A stretch of DNA of 64,000 nt from Longimicrobium sp. GTDB taxonomy: Bacteria; Gemmatimonadota; Gemmatimonadetes; Longimicrobiales; Longimicrobiaceae. Both the position numbers and the translations under genes were made by a program. The stretch is from positions 32,648-96,647 of the forward strand of contig DASUYB010000015.1 of the NCBI GenBank assembly GCA_036377595.1, in the 5' to 3' direction. A model generated the notes under the pieces. That model saw only the letters and a list, made by a program, of their open reading frames with translations. It was not told the origin of the DNA and searched no databases. The number at the start of each line of letters is the position of its first letter. Position 1 is the first letter of the stretch. Below, in pieces: positions 33,311-41,770 of this stretch.

Positions 33311-35836
33311 TCACGGCCCCAGCAGGATGGCGTTCAGCAGGAGCGGCTGGCTGGAGCGCCAGAACAGGCGGAAGAGCGGGTCGTCGGCGAAGAGGATGAT
33401 GCTGCCGCGGCCCATCTCCTTCGTCACCAGCCATCCCCCCTGCCCCAGCCGCCGCACGTTCTCGGGCGAGATCACGCCGGAAAGCCGCTCCGGCGCCTGC
33501 GGGAAATAGGCCACCGTCTCGATCCCCTCCCCCGGCTCGAACACCGTCGTTCCCATGTGCAGCACGAAGGTCTTCGCGGGGTCGGCGTCCAGCCCGGCGC
33601 CGAAGGCCAGCGGGTGCGCGGGGTCCAGCGCCACGGTGAAGATCGCCCCCGGCACCTCCTGCCTCCACTCCTGCCGCTCGCGCTCCTCGCGGCCGGCCAG
33701 CGAGCGGGCGCGGGCGCTGGCCGTGTCCTTCGCCGGCTCGCGCAGCTTGATCTCCGCCAGCCCGGCGGCCGCCTCCGCGCCGCCGGCCACCGCGACGAGA
33801 CGGCCGCCGCGCTGCATGAACTGCTTGAGCGCATCCTCCGCCCCGCGGATCGCGCGGGTGGAGGCGTCGGGGAGGACGATCACGTCGTAGCGCGTGAGGT
33901 CCGCGCGGGCGAGGTCGGCCGCCTCGAGCGCGTCGAAGCGCATCCCCAGCTGCTGGTCGAGGAGGAACCAGAAAGCGCCGAACGAGGTCGGATCGACCCC
34001 CTCGCCCGAGACGACGGCCACGCGCGGGCGCTTCACGTTGGCCACGTTCTCGCTCCCCAGGTCGATCCCCTCCTCGCTGTGGCCGGTGGAGACGACGGAG
34101 ACGAAGCCGCCCAGCCCCGCGCGCGTGGCCCGCGCCTGCACCGAGTCGTTCCCCCGGTTGGGGATGAACCACGTTCCCGCCGGCCAGCGCCGCCCGCCGA
34201 AGGTCGCGGACTTGCCCAGGACGCGGACGCGCCCGCCCGCGTCCAGGAAGCGCATCACCGCCGCGGTCTCGTCCGCGCCCGGTGCGACGAGATAGCCGTA
34301 GGCCGGCGCCGGCGCGGCCACGTTCGACGGCCCGCCGTCCGACGGCACGGCGGGGACGGAGACCCAGCTCCCGCCGCCCGCCACCGGGGTGCGGTAGGCG
34401 GCCACGCCGTACGCGTAGGGGAGCGACCAGGCGCTGATGTCGTACGAGAAATTGGCGCGCAGCGGCGTCTCCTGCTGCAGCAGCGTCACCGCCAGTCGGC
34501 CCAGCCGCTGGCGCGCGCGGACGCGGTAGGTGCCCGCGGGGAACTGGCCGCGCTGCGGGAAGCCGGCCAGGGGCGTGGCCCGCGCGCCGAAGCCGGCGTT
34601 CGCCCGCTCCACCTCGATCCCCTGCCCGCGCAGGTGGTCGACCAGCGCGCGGACGCGGGTGGGATCGGTGCCGGGCACGAGGAGGAAGTCCTGCTCGTTC
34701 GCCCCCGCCGTCCGCGCCGCCGAGGCGTAGTCGGTCAGCAGCTGCGTCTTCCCGGCCATCGCCGCGCGCAGCGTGGCCTCGCCGCTGGTCCAGTGGTGCA
34801 GCGCGCGCTCCTTCAGCGTCAGCGTGTCGCCGTCGGTGCGCTCGATCGCCTGGCCGGCGGCGCCGTGGCCGGCCTGCTCGTAGGTCATCCCGATCGCCCC
34901 GGTCAGGCTGGGCCAGCTGTCGCCGTAGCCGGGGTAGAAGAGGTCGAACTCCTCGGCCGTGTAGTAGCTCCATCCCTGCTGGTCGAACGCGCGGGCGTTG
35001 GCGTCGCCGAAGCGCTTCCCCCACTGCAGGATGTACGGCGGGTAGATGGGGTTGACCGGCGCCGTGGCGGGAAAGAAGAAGTAGCTGGAGTTGTACCCCA
35101 TCTCGTGGAAGTCCACGTGCACCTGCGGGTTCAAGCGCCACCAGGTGGCCAGCCGCGCGCGCGTCTCGGCCTGCGTGCCCCAGCTCCAGTCGCGGTTCAG
35201 GTCGAACAGGTAGTGGTTGAAGCGCCCGCCGGGCCACGGCTCGCGGTGCTCGCGCGCCTGGGGATCGGGGTTGGGGCGCGCGCCGCGCACCTGGCGGAAC
35301 CAGTTGACGTAGCGGTCGCGCCCGTCGGGGTTGACGACGGGGTCGATCACCACGACCAGCGAGTCGAGCACGCCGCGCACCTCGGGCGCGCCGCGGGCCA
35401 GGTCGTACGCCGTCCACAGCGCCGCCTCGCTCGACGAGCTCTCGTTGCCGTGCACGCCGTAGCTGAAGTACACCACCGCCGGATTTGTCGAGGCGACCTG
35501 TGCGGCGCGCTGGGCGCTCGTCTCGGGCCGCGTCAGCTCCGCGTTGGCGGCCAGCACCTGGTCCAGGCGGGAGAGCACGTCGGGGCGGGCGACGACCAGC
35601 TGGAAGAGCTCGCGCCCCTCGTACGTCTGCCCGTAGGCCTGGTAGCGCACGCGGTCGGGCGCGGCGGCGGCCAGCGCGCGGGCGTACTGCTGCACCCCCG
35701 CGTACGGGGTGAAGCGCTCGCCCAGCTCGTAGCCCAGCACCTGCGCGGGCGAGGGCACCTGCTGCGCGGCCGCGCGGAGCGCCGGCAGCAGCGCCAGCGC
35801 GAGCGCCGCGGCGCTCGGGAAGATGCGACGGGGCAT
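33311..35836 (-). CDS. Secreted M14-family zinc carboxypeptidase
   Basis: A protein of 841 residues with a signal peptide (AAALALALLPALRAAAQ). M14 enzymes trim C-terminal residues or D-amino-acid links with one zinc. Zinc ligands are visible in GVHGNESSSSEAALW (His and Glu, about residue 135) and HVDFHEMGYNSS. The general-base Glu is in MTYEQAGHG. The substrate-carboxylate region is DPVVNPDGRDRYVNWFR. The C-terminal half is a long extra domain ending in a GATase-like segment (FGAFWFLLDQQLGMRFDALE). The ATG at 35836 starts the signal better than one 9 codons upstream. A copy of its 3' end lies at 29996. Confidence 0.88.
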   Translation of the reverse strand: MPRRIFPSAAALALALLPALRAAAQQVPSPAQVLGYELGERFTPYAGVQQYARALAAAAPDRVRYQAYGQTYEGRELFQLVVARPDVLSRLDQVLAANAELTRPETSAQRAAQVASTNPAVVYFSYGVHGNESSSSEAALWTAYDLARGAPEVRGVLDSLVVVIDPVVNPDGRDRYVNWFRQVRGARPNPDPQAREHREPWPGGRFNHYLFDLNRDWSWGTQAETRARLATWWRLNPQVHVDFHEMGYNSSYFFFPATAPVNPIYPPYILQWGKRFGDANARAFDQQGWSYYTAEEFDLFYPGYGDSWPSLTGAIGMTYEQAGHGAAGQAIERTDGDTLTLKERALHHWTSGEATLRAAMAGKTQLLTDYASAARTAGANEQDFLLVPGTDPTRVRALVDHLRGQGIEVERANAGFGARATPLAGFPQRGQFPAGTYRVRARQRLGRLAVTLLQQETPLRANFSYDISAWSLPYAYGVAAYRTPVAGGGSWVSVPAVPSDGGPSNVAAPAPAYGYLVAPGADETAAVMRFLDAGGRVRVLGKSATFGGRRWPAGTWFIPNRGNDSVQARATRAGLGGFVSVVSTGHSEEGIDLGSENVANVKRPRVAVVSGEGVDPTSFGAFWFLLDQQLGMRFDALEAADLARADLTRYDVIVLPDASTRAIRGAEDALKQFMQRGGRLVAVAGGAEAAAGLAEIKLREPAKDTASARARSLAGREERERQEWRQEVPGAIFTVALDPAHPLAFGAGLDADPAKTFVLHMGTTVFEPGEGIETVAYFPQAPERLSGVISPENVRRLGQGGWLVTKEMGRGSIILFADDPLFRLFWRSSQPLLLNAILLGP

Positions 35837-35995
35837 TCGGTTCGGTACGTTGGATGGAAACAAATCCGGCCCGGCGGGGTGAAGGAATCGAAGCTATGCC
35901 GAGCGTTCGGCCGGCGCAACGCGCGGTTGACACGTCCCGCGGGCGCGGATAGCCTCACGCGCGCCCCGTCCGACGGGGTGTTTCGGGGGACTTCA

Positions 35996-36556
35996 ATGGA
36001 GATGCGGATGCGGATGACGATCGCGGCGGGCGTGATGGGGATGGCGGCGCTCGCGGCGTGCACGGGCGGCAAGCAGCGCGGCGGAGACGCCATCTCCCGC
36101 ACGAAGTTCGTGCAGGCGAACGCGGACCTGCGCTCCGTCCCCGACACGGCGCCCAAGGGCGACAGCCTGCGCGTCGCGGCGCTGAAGAAGCACCGCGTGA
36201 ACGAGGCGGAGCTGCGGCGCTTCGTGGTGGTGCACGGGCGCGACCCCGAGTACATGGCCACGGTCTGGCGCGAGATCTCCGACAGCGTGCAGAAGCGCTA
36301 CGACCGCTCGTTCCCGCTGCTGCACCCCACGAACGAGAACCCGAACGTCCCCATGGACCGGCCGGGCCCCGGTGGCCCTCCCACGGTGATCGGCCAGCAG
36401 CAGCCCCCGCCGCCGACGGGCGTCCCGCCGCGCATGCCGCAGCGTCCGCGCCCGCCCAAGACGCCGGCGAACCTCCCGCGCGTGCAGCCCCCCGGCGGCG
36501 CTCCACCGGCGCAGCCCCCGCCCTCGCCGCTGGACACGCTGCGGCGCGAGCGCTGA
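35996..36556 (+). CDS. Lipoprotein with Pro-rich tail
   Basis: A protein of 186 residues. Met/Arg-rich start, then lipobox MGMAALAAC. Residues 30-110 are helical with VNEAELRRFVVVHGRDPEYM and look like a small DUF4296-like helical unit; this is a weak guess. From residue 120 it is Pro/Gly-rich (PPPPTGVPPRMPQRPRPPKT), a possible wall-spanning or binding tail. TCGGGGGA precedes the ATG at 35996. It is divergent from the M14 gene. Confidence 0.7.
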   Translation: MEMRMRMTIAAGVMGMAALAACTGGKQRGGDAISRTKFVQANADLRSVPDTAPKGDSLRVAALKKHRVNEAELRRFVVVHGRDPEYMATVWREISDSVQKRYDRSFPLLHPTNENPNVPMDRPGPGGPPTVIGQQQPPPPTGVPPRMPQRPRPPKTPANLPRVQPPGGAPPAQPPPSPLDTLRRER

Positions 36557-36574
36557 CAGGATCCTGAAGAGTTT

Positions 36575-36651
36575 GACTCACGCAGAGTCGGCAGGGTCAG
36601 CAGAGAACTGAAGCGGTTCTCTCTGCTGACCCTGCTGATTCTGCGTGAGAC
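36575..36651. repeat. CTCACGCAGAG long-hairpin element 3 (likely two-way terminator)
   Basis: The left arm ACTCACGCAGAGTCGGCAGG pairs imperfectly with the right arm CCTGCTGATTCTGCGTGAG, and AGAGAACTGAAGCGGTTCTCT forms the tip. It starts 18 bases after the lipoprotein stop and ends 15 bases before the end of the convergent DUF3667 gene. Confidence 0.75.
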
Positions 36652-36666
36652 TTGCTGTTTCCGAGA

Positions 36667-37527
36667 TCAACCGCCGTAGTAGACCGACGCGGCGGCGGTG
36701 CCGAGCGCCAGCAGCCCGGCGATCGACTGGCAGATGGAGAAGAGGAAGAGCAGGAGCAGCGTCCATCCCGCCGCGCCGTACCACCCGGAGGCATAGACGC
36801 GGCGCACCGCCACCATCAGCCACGCGAAGATGGGGATCACCGCGCACGCGGAGACGATGGCGATCACCGTCGAGTGGGCCAGGAGCTGGACTGGGAGAAG
36901 GACCAGCGCCGCCAGGAAGTTGATGGTGGCGAAGTGCGTGGCGAGCACCAGGTGCTGGCCGTACCACGGGCGGCGCCGGCGGAAGATGGCGTAGAGGAAC
37001 CCCGCGAACAGCACGGGGATCAGCACCGACAGCCAGGACACGTGCTGCGCCGACGCCTGCACCAGCGCCTGGTGCGCCGCCTCGTCCGTCATCCCCCGAT
37101 GGACGGCGAGCGCGTGCACCATCTGCTTGAACATCGCGGTGATACGGTCGGCGCTCTTCCCGTCCTGCGTGGTGGGGAGGAGGGTGGTCAGGAAGAGGGT
37201 GACGGCGAAGACCACGATGTACATCCGCAGCGCGCCGACGTACGGCCGGCGACGCCCGCGCAGCGCCTCGAGCGTCAGCACGCCCGGCTGCACGACGAGC
37301 ACCCGCAGCGACCGCAGCGCGCGCGAGTCCAGGTCGAACACGTCCTCCCAGGCGTCGGCCAGGAAGTGGCGCAGCGAGAAGCGGTCGTCGGAGTGGCGCC
37401 GCTCGCCGCAGGCGTGGCAGTACTCGCCGGCCAGCGCGGTGCCGCACGACGGACACGCCACCGCGTCGGCGAGCGGCACCGTGGCGGCGAGGGAGACGGG
37501 TGTGGCGGGAGATTCGAGCGTCGCCAT
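36667..37527 (-). CDS. DUF3667 membrane protein with zinc ribbon
   Basis: A protein of 286 residues. A zinc-ribbon pair CPSCGTALAGEYCHACGERR (about residues 24-43) is followed by FSLRHFLADAWEDVFDLDSR and VVQPGVLTLEALRGRRRPYV, the DUF3667 signature. Four or five transmembrane helices come next (IVVFAVTLFLTTLL, VLIPVLFAGFLYAIF, FLAALVLLPVQLLA, IVSACAVIPIFAWLM). Function unknown for the family. The start at 37527 (MATLESPATP) is chosen for position; an upstream in-frame extension is Pro-rich and unconvincing. Confidence 0.85.
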   Translation of the reverse strand: MATLESPATPVSLAATVPLADAVACPSCGTALAGEYCHACGERRHSDDRFSLRHFLADAWEDVFDLDSRALRSLRVLVVQPGVLTLEALRGRRRPYVGALRMYIVVFAVTLFLTTLLPTTQDGKSADRITAMFKQMVHALAVHRGMTDEAAHQALVQASAQHVSWLSVLIPVLFAGFLYAIFRRRRPWYGQHLVLATHFATINFLAALVLLPVQLLAHSTVIAIVSACAVIPIFAWLMVAVRRVYASGWYGAAGWTLLLLFLFSICQSIAGLLALGTAAASVYYGG

Positions 37528-37797
37528 GGGAGGCCATCCTGCGGGCGCGGCGGGGGACAGTGCGGGCGGCTCGTGTGGGATCGGATTCAATCTGCCATCG
37601 CGCCCCGCGATTCGTCCAGCCTTTTGTCTCCTCACGTTTTAACCATCTCCCGACCCTTTCGAGATGTGCGGCGGGTTCCGGCGCGGGACTTGAATCACCG
37701 GTGCGGCGCGCGCAAACACCTGGCGGACGGACGCCGGGTGCGCGCGGTGCTTGCCCGCACCCCCGCGGGCACCGAACCACGCTCCGGAGAAGGACCC

Positions 37798-38223
37798 ATG
37801 CGCCGTGCCCTTTCCCTGCTCGCGCTCCTGGTTCCGGCCGCGCTCCTGGCCGGCTGCGACAGCACGACGTTCAACGACGACCGCATCGGCTGCGACCGGG
37901 TGCACAGCTTCTCGCTGGGAAGCAGCACCAGCGGCTCGCTGGACCCGAACGACTGCGTGCTGACCGACGGATCGGCGGTGGAGCTCTACCGCTTCCGCAT
38001 CAACGACTTCCGCACGGTCTTCGTCAGCGTCACATCGAGCAACGTGGACCCGTACGTGGAGATCCTGGACCAGAACGGCAACGCGATCGCCGAGGAGGAC
38101 AACGGCGGCGCGGGGTTCTCGGAGCTGGCGGTCGATCTCTCGTCGGGCACCTACTACATCGCCGTCACCACCTACCAGCCCGGCGACTACGGCGACTTCT
38201 TCCTCGATACCGACTCCCAGTAG
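37798..38223 (+). CDS. Lipoprotein with PPC-like beta domain
   Basis: A protein of 141 residues. The signal ALSLLALLVPAALLAGC is followed by about 110 residues of beta sandwich of the bacterial pre-peptidase C-terminal type: ELYRFRINDFRTVFVSVTSS, DPYVEILDQNGNAIAEEDNG and LSSGTYYIAVTTYQPGDYG. Two further Cys (IGCDR, NDCVL) may bond. Here the domain stands alone without a peptidase. CGGAGAAGG lies 5 bases before the ATG. Confidence 0.78.
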   Translation: MRRALSLLALLVPAALLAGCDSTTFNDDRIGCDRVHSFSLGSSTSGSLDPNDCVLTDGSAVELYRFRINDFRTVFVSVTSSNVDPYVEILDQNGNAIAEEDNGGAGFSELAVDLSSGTYYIAVTTYQPGDYGDFFLDTDSQ

Positions 38224-38234
38224 CCCGGGTCAGG

Positions 38235-38327
38235 AAAACAGAAGGCCTCACGCAGAGAAGCAGAGGCAGCAGAGAACTGAATCGGTTCCTCTGCTGCCTC
38301 TGCTTCTCTGCGTGAGGCTGTTCTTTT
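38235..38327. repeat. CTCACGCAGAG long-hairpin element 4 (likely two-way terminator)
   Basis: The best-conserved member. The left arm CCTCACGCAGAGAAGCAGAG and the right arm CTCTGCTTCTCTGCGTGAGG are perfect complements over 20 bp and continue inward through CAGCAGAG/CTCTGCTG. It is followed by CTGTTCTTTTTC on the plus strand. It lies between the PPC-like lipoprotein gene and nadK, which converge. Confidence 0.82.
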
Positions 38328-38337
38328 TCGATGGAGA

Positions 38338-39234
38338 TCAGGGGATGACGGGCGCCCGGTCGCGCTCCTCCAGGTCGCCCCAGCGGAGCTTGCGGCGAAG
38401 CGTGGAGAAGAAGGTCTGGCCGGGGAAGCGCACCAGCCGCACCGGGTTGTCGGCGCGGCACACCAGGATGGTGGCGCCCGGCATCAGCCGCTCGTGCTCC
38501 TGGCCGTCGATGGTCAGCACCAGCTCCTCGGTGGGCGAGAGCACCTCCACCGTCACCGTCTCGTCGGCGGGAAGGACGAGGGGGCGCACCCCCAGCGTGT
38601 GCGGGCAGATGGGCGTGGCCACGATGCAGTGCACCGAGGGCGACACGATGGGTCCGCCCGCCGAGAGCGAGTACGCCGTCGACCCCGTGGGCGTGGAGAG
38701 GATGATCCCGTCGGCCGAGTAGGTGCCCACCTCCTCGCCGCTGGCGCGCACCGCCAGGCGGATCACCCGCGCGGCGCCGCCCTTGTGCAGCACCGCGTCG
38801 TTCAGCGCCAGGTAGCCGCCGCCGTCCGTCCCGTCGGGGAGGGAGAAGGAGACCGCCAGCGCCATCCGCTCGTCCAGCTCGAACGTTCCCGCGAACCACA
38901 TCCCCAGCGCGCGCTCCATCTCGTCGGGCGCGGCCGAGGTCAGGAAGCCCAGGTGGCCCAGGTTGATCCCCAGCACGGGGATGGCGTCGGCCGCCACCAT
39001 GCGCGCGCCGCGCAGCAGCGTCCCGTCGCCCCCCAGCGTCAGCAGCAGGTCGAGCGAGGGGATGACGTCCGTGGTCAGCGGCGGGGCGTCGATCTCGCCC
39101 TCGCGCAGGTCGTCCTCGAAATACAGCTCGGCCCCCTCCCGCCCGGCGAGCGTCACCAGGCGGGCGAGGGCCTCGACGAACTGCGCGTAGCGGGGATGGC
39201 CCACCACGCCGATGCGGCGAGCGTCCCCGGCCAC
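38338..39234 (-). CDS. nadK: NAD kinase
   Basis: A protein of 298 residues, usual length. It makes NADP from NAD and ATP. The catalytic GGDGT is in LLLTLGGDGTLLRGAR; LNDAVLHKGG and TPTGSTAYSLSAGGPIVSPS are the NAD-binding signatures, and VLTIDGQEHERL follows. The start is taken as GTG at 39234, five bases after the dxs stop, so it is the second gene of a dxs-nadK operon. A slightly later GTG (VVGHPRY) cannot be excluded. A long hairpin element closes the operon. Confidence 0.92.
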   Translation of the reverse strand: MAGDARRIGVVGHPRYAQFVEALARLVTLAGREGAELYFEDDLREGEIDAPPLTTDVIPSLDLLLTLGGDGTLLRGARMVAADAIPVLGINLGHLGFLTSAAPDEMERALGMWFAGTFELDERMALAVSFSLPDGTDGGGYLALNDAVLHKGGAARVIRLAVRASGEEVGTYSADGIILSTPTGSTAYSLSAGGPIVSPSVHCIVATPICPHTLGVRPLVLPADETVTVEVLSPTEELVLTIDGQEHERLMPGATILVCRADNPVRLVRFPGQTFFSTLRRKLRWGDLEERDRAPVIP

Positions 39235-39239
39235 GGGTC

Positions 39240-41177
39240 TCAGGCCGTTTCCTGCAGCGTCCGCAGCGGCCGGCCGAGCAGCCCGCGCGCCTTGGCGGCG
39301 ATGCCGTCGGCCGTCAGCCCCAGCTCGGCCAGCATCTCGCCGCGCTCGCCGTGCTCCACGAACCCGTCCGGCAGCCCCATCGACGTCCCGTGCACGCCCG
39401 GCCAGCGCTCGGCCACGCTGGCGCGGACGTACGCGCCGAAGCCGTTCACCGCCGTCCCCTCCTCCACCGTCACCAGGTGCGTGTGGTGGGGGAAGAGGCG
39501 CTCCAGCGTTCCCTCGTCCAGCGGCTTCACGAAGCGGCAGTCGACCACCGTGGCCGACACGCCCTCGCGCTGCAGGAGGTCGGCGGCGGCCAGCGCGGGC
39601 GCCACCATCGTCCCCACCGCCAGGATGGCCAGCTCCTTCCCCTGCCGCAGCGTCTCCCACCGCCCGTACTCGGCGGCGGCGATCTCGCCCACCGGCCTGG
39701 GCAGCGCGGGCACCGTGTCGCGGGGGATGCGGATGCAGAAGGGGCCGCCCTTCCACTCGATCCCCAGCCGCAGCAGCGCGATCAGCTCGTCGGCGTCGCG
39801 CGGGGCGGTGATGGTCATCCCCGGCACGGCCAGCATGTAGGCGATGTCGAGCGCGCCGTGGTGCGTCTGCCCGTCGTCGCCCGCCACCCCCGCGCGGTCC
39901 ATCACGAAGGTCACCGGGAGCTCCTGCAGCGCCACGTCGTGCACGATGGAGTCGTACGCGCGCTGCAGGAAGGTCGAGTAGATGGCGACGACCGGCTTCA
40001 CCCCCTGCGTGGCCAGCCCGGCGGCGAAGGTGACGGCGTGCGCCTCGGCGATGCCGACGTCGAAGAAGCGCTTCGGGTGCGCCTTCTCGAAGATGTCGGT
40101 GCTGGTGCCCGTGGCCATGGCCGCGGTGATGGCCACCACCTCGGGGTGCTCCTCCGCGAGCGCGGTCAGCGCCTGGCCGAACACGTTCTGCCAGCGCGGA
40201 AGGCCGCCGGCGCTGGGCTTCAGCGGCGCGCCGGTCTGCTTGTCGAAGAGCGCGGCGGCGTGCCACTTCACCTGGTCGGCCTCGGCCGGCGCGAAGCCCT
40301 TCCCCTTGGTGGTGAGGACGTGGACGAGCCGCGGGCCCTTCATCTTCTTCACCTGCTCGAAGGTCTCGGTCAGCCGCTTCACGTCGTGCCCGTCGACGGG
40401 GCCCACGTAGCGGAAGCCGAGCTCCTCGAAGAGCATCCCGGGAACGAACATCCCCTTCAGCGCGTCGTCCCAGCGCACCGCGAAGTGCTCCACCATCTCG
40501 CCGATCGTCCCCAGCTTCGGCGCGGCGTGGATGACCCTCTTCACCTCCTCGCGGATGCGGTTGTACAGCGGGTTGGTGCGCACGTCGGTCAGCCGGTTGT
40601 GCACCCCCAGGTACTTGTGCAGCGCGCCCACGTTGGGACTGATCGACATCCCGTTGTCGTTGAGGACGACGATCAGGTCGCGGTCGGTGTGGCCGGCGTT
40701 GTTCAGCGCCTCGTACGCCAGCCCGCAGGTCATCGACCCGTCGCCGATCACCGCCACCACCTCGAAGTCGTCGCCCATGATGTCGCGCGCGGCGGCGACG
40801 CCGGTGGCGGCGGAGATGGAGGTGGCCGCGTGCCCCGCGCCGAAGACGTCGTACTCGCTCTCGTCGCGGCGCAGGAAGCCGGACAGCCCGTGGCGCTTGC
40901 GGATCGACGGCATCCGCTCGTTGCGCCCGGTGAGGATCTTGTGCGGATAGGCCTGGTGGCCCACGTCCCAGATCAGCTGGTCGCGCGGGGTGTCGAACAC
41001 GCGATGGAGCGCGACGGCCAGCTCGACGGTGCCGAGATTGGAGCCGAAGTGCGCGCCCTTGTGCGCCGACACCACGTCGATCACGCGGTCGCGCACCTCG
41101 GCGCACAGCTGGGGAAGCAGCGCGTCCGGGAGCGCGCGGACGTCTGCGGGGGACTTGATCTTGTCGAGTAGCGCCAC
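39240..41177 (-). CDS. dxs: 1-deoxy-D-xylulose-5-phosphate synthase
   Basis: A protein of 645 residues, normal length. It joins pyruvate and glyceraldehyde-3-phosphate with thiamine diphosphate, the first step of the MEP isoprenoid pathway. Motifs: SAHKGAHFGSNLG, WDVGHQAYPHKILTGR, the ThDP/Mg motif VIGDGSMTCGLAYEALNNAG, NDNGMSISPNVGAL, DGHDVKRL and the C-terminal transketolase part DRAGVAGDDGQTHHG. The start is GTG at 41177 (VALLDKIKSPADV, as in the family) with AAGGGAAGGG upstream. Confidence 0.95.
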   Translation of the reverse strand: MALLDKIKSPADVRALPDALLPQLCAEVRDRVIDVVSAHKGAHFGSNLGTVELAVALHRVFDTPRDQLIWDVGHQAYPHKILTGRNERMPSIRKRHGLSGFLRRDESEYDVFGAGHAATSISAATGVAAARDIMGDDFEVVAVIGDGSMTCGLAYEALNNAGHTDRDLIVVLNDNGMSISPNVGALHKYLGVHNRLTDVRTNPLYNRIREEVKRVIHAAPKLGTIGEMVEHFAVRWDDALKGMFVPGMLFEELGFRYVGPVDGHDVKRLTETFEQVKKMKGPRLVHVLTTKGKGFAPAEADQVKWHAAALFDKQTGAPLKPSAGGLPRWQNVFGQALTALAEEHPEVVAITAAMATGTSTDIFEKAHPKRFFDVGIAEAHAVTFAAGLATQGVKPVVAIYSTFLQRAYDSIVHDVALQELPVTFVMDRAGVAGDDGQTHHGALDIAYMLAVPGMTITAPRDADELIALLRLGIEWKGGPFCIRIPRDTVPALPRPVGEIAAAEYGRWETLRQGKELAILAVGTMVAPALAAADLLQREGVSATVVDCRFVKPLDEGTLERLFPHHTHLVTVEEGTAVNGFGAYVRASVAERWPGVHGTSMGLPDGFVEHGERGEMLAELGLTADGIAAKARGLLGRPLRTLQETA

Positions 41178-41770
41178 GTGGGAAGCCCTTCCCTTCCAGG
41201 TCGCATTCAGGCGCGCGCCAAGGTGGACGCGCGAGCCGGCGTGGAATCTACGTCCAACCCGCCCGTTCATCAAATCCCGCGCTCGGTCGCGGAAGTGAGC
41301 GCGGCTCAACGGGTTCGGGCGATGCAGGAGGATCTCGAGACAGGCGATCGAAATTCCGTGCGGCTGAAACGGTAGCCACACTCTGAACTTACGTCAAGTA
41401 CTTTGTAATGCAGAGCACATGCTTGGCCACGCCAGCACAATCTGTCATCCCGAGGGCGCCGATCCGAGCATCGGCCCGCGCCGGCGGTGGGCGCCCGAGG
41501 GATCTATAGCCTGTTGCGGCGCAAGCGGTTGGGATTCGCGCACTCCGCGGCTATAGATTCCTCGGCCTGCAAACATCGGTGCAGACGCGAGTCCGGTGTG
41601 GCCGGCCTCGGAATGACAGTTCGAGGTGTGGATCGCGAGGCCTGAGCACCAGCATCCGCAGCCTCGGCGAGAGCAGATGTAAGGAAGATTCGAGGAAGGG
41701 AGAAATTCAGCATCGCCGCGTGTATATTCGCGCCGGGCGTCTCCGATCCACCCTCATCGATCCCACCCCG
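41178..41770. other. Gene-free divergent region holding a palindromic element
   Basis: 593 bp between dxs and the cupredoxin-like gene. Apart from the repeat at 41443-41617 no coding frame or clear promoter was recognised. AT-rich TTACGTCAAGTACTTTG near 41390 may belong to the dxs promoter. Confidence 0.4.
41443..41617. repeat. TGTCAT...ATGACA palindromic element, copy 1
   Basis: Ends TGTCATCCCGAGGGC and GCCTCGGAATGACA are inverted. Inside, GAGGGATCTATAGCC mirrors GGCTATAGATTCCTC. About 175 bp, imperfect palindrome, no coding capacity. The same layout is seen at 51421 and 53692. Confidence 0.75.

Noticed and set aside
33107..35990. Long plus-strand open frame leading into the lipoprotein at 35996
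   Set aside because: It is antisense to the M14 carboxypeptidase; only the last 186 codons, with their own ribosome site and lipobox, are real.
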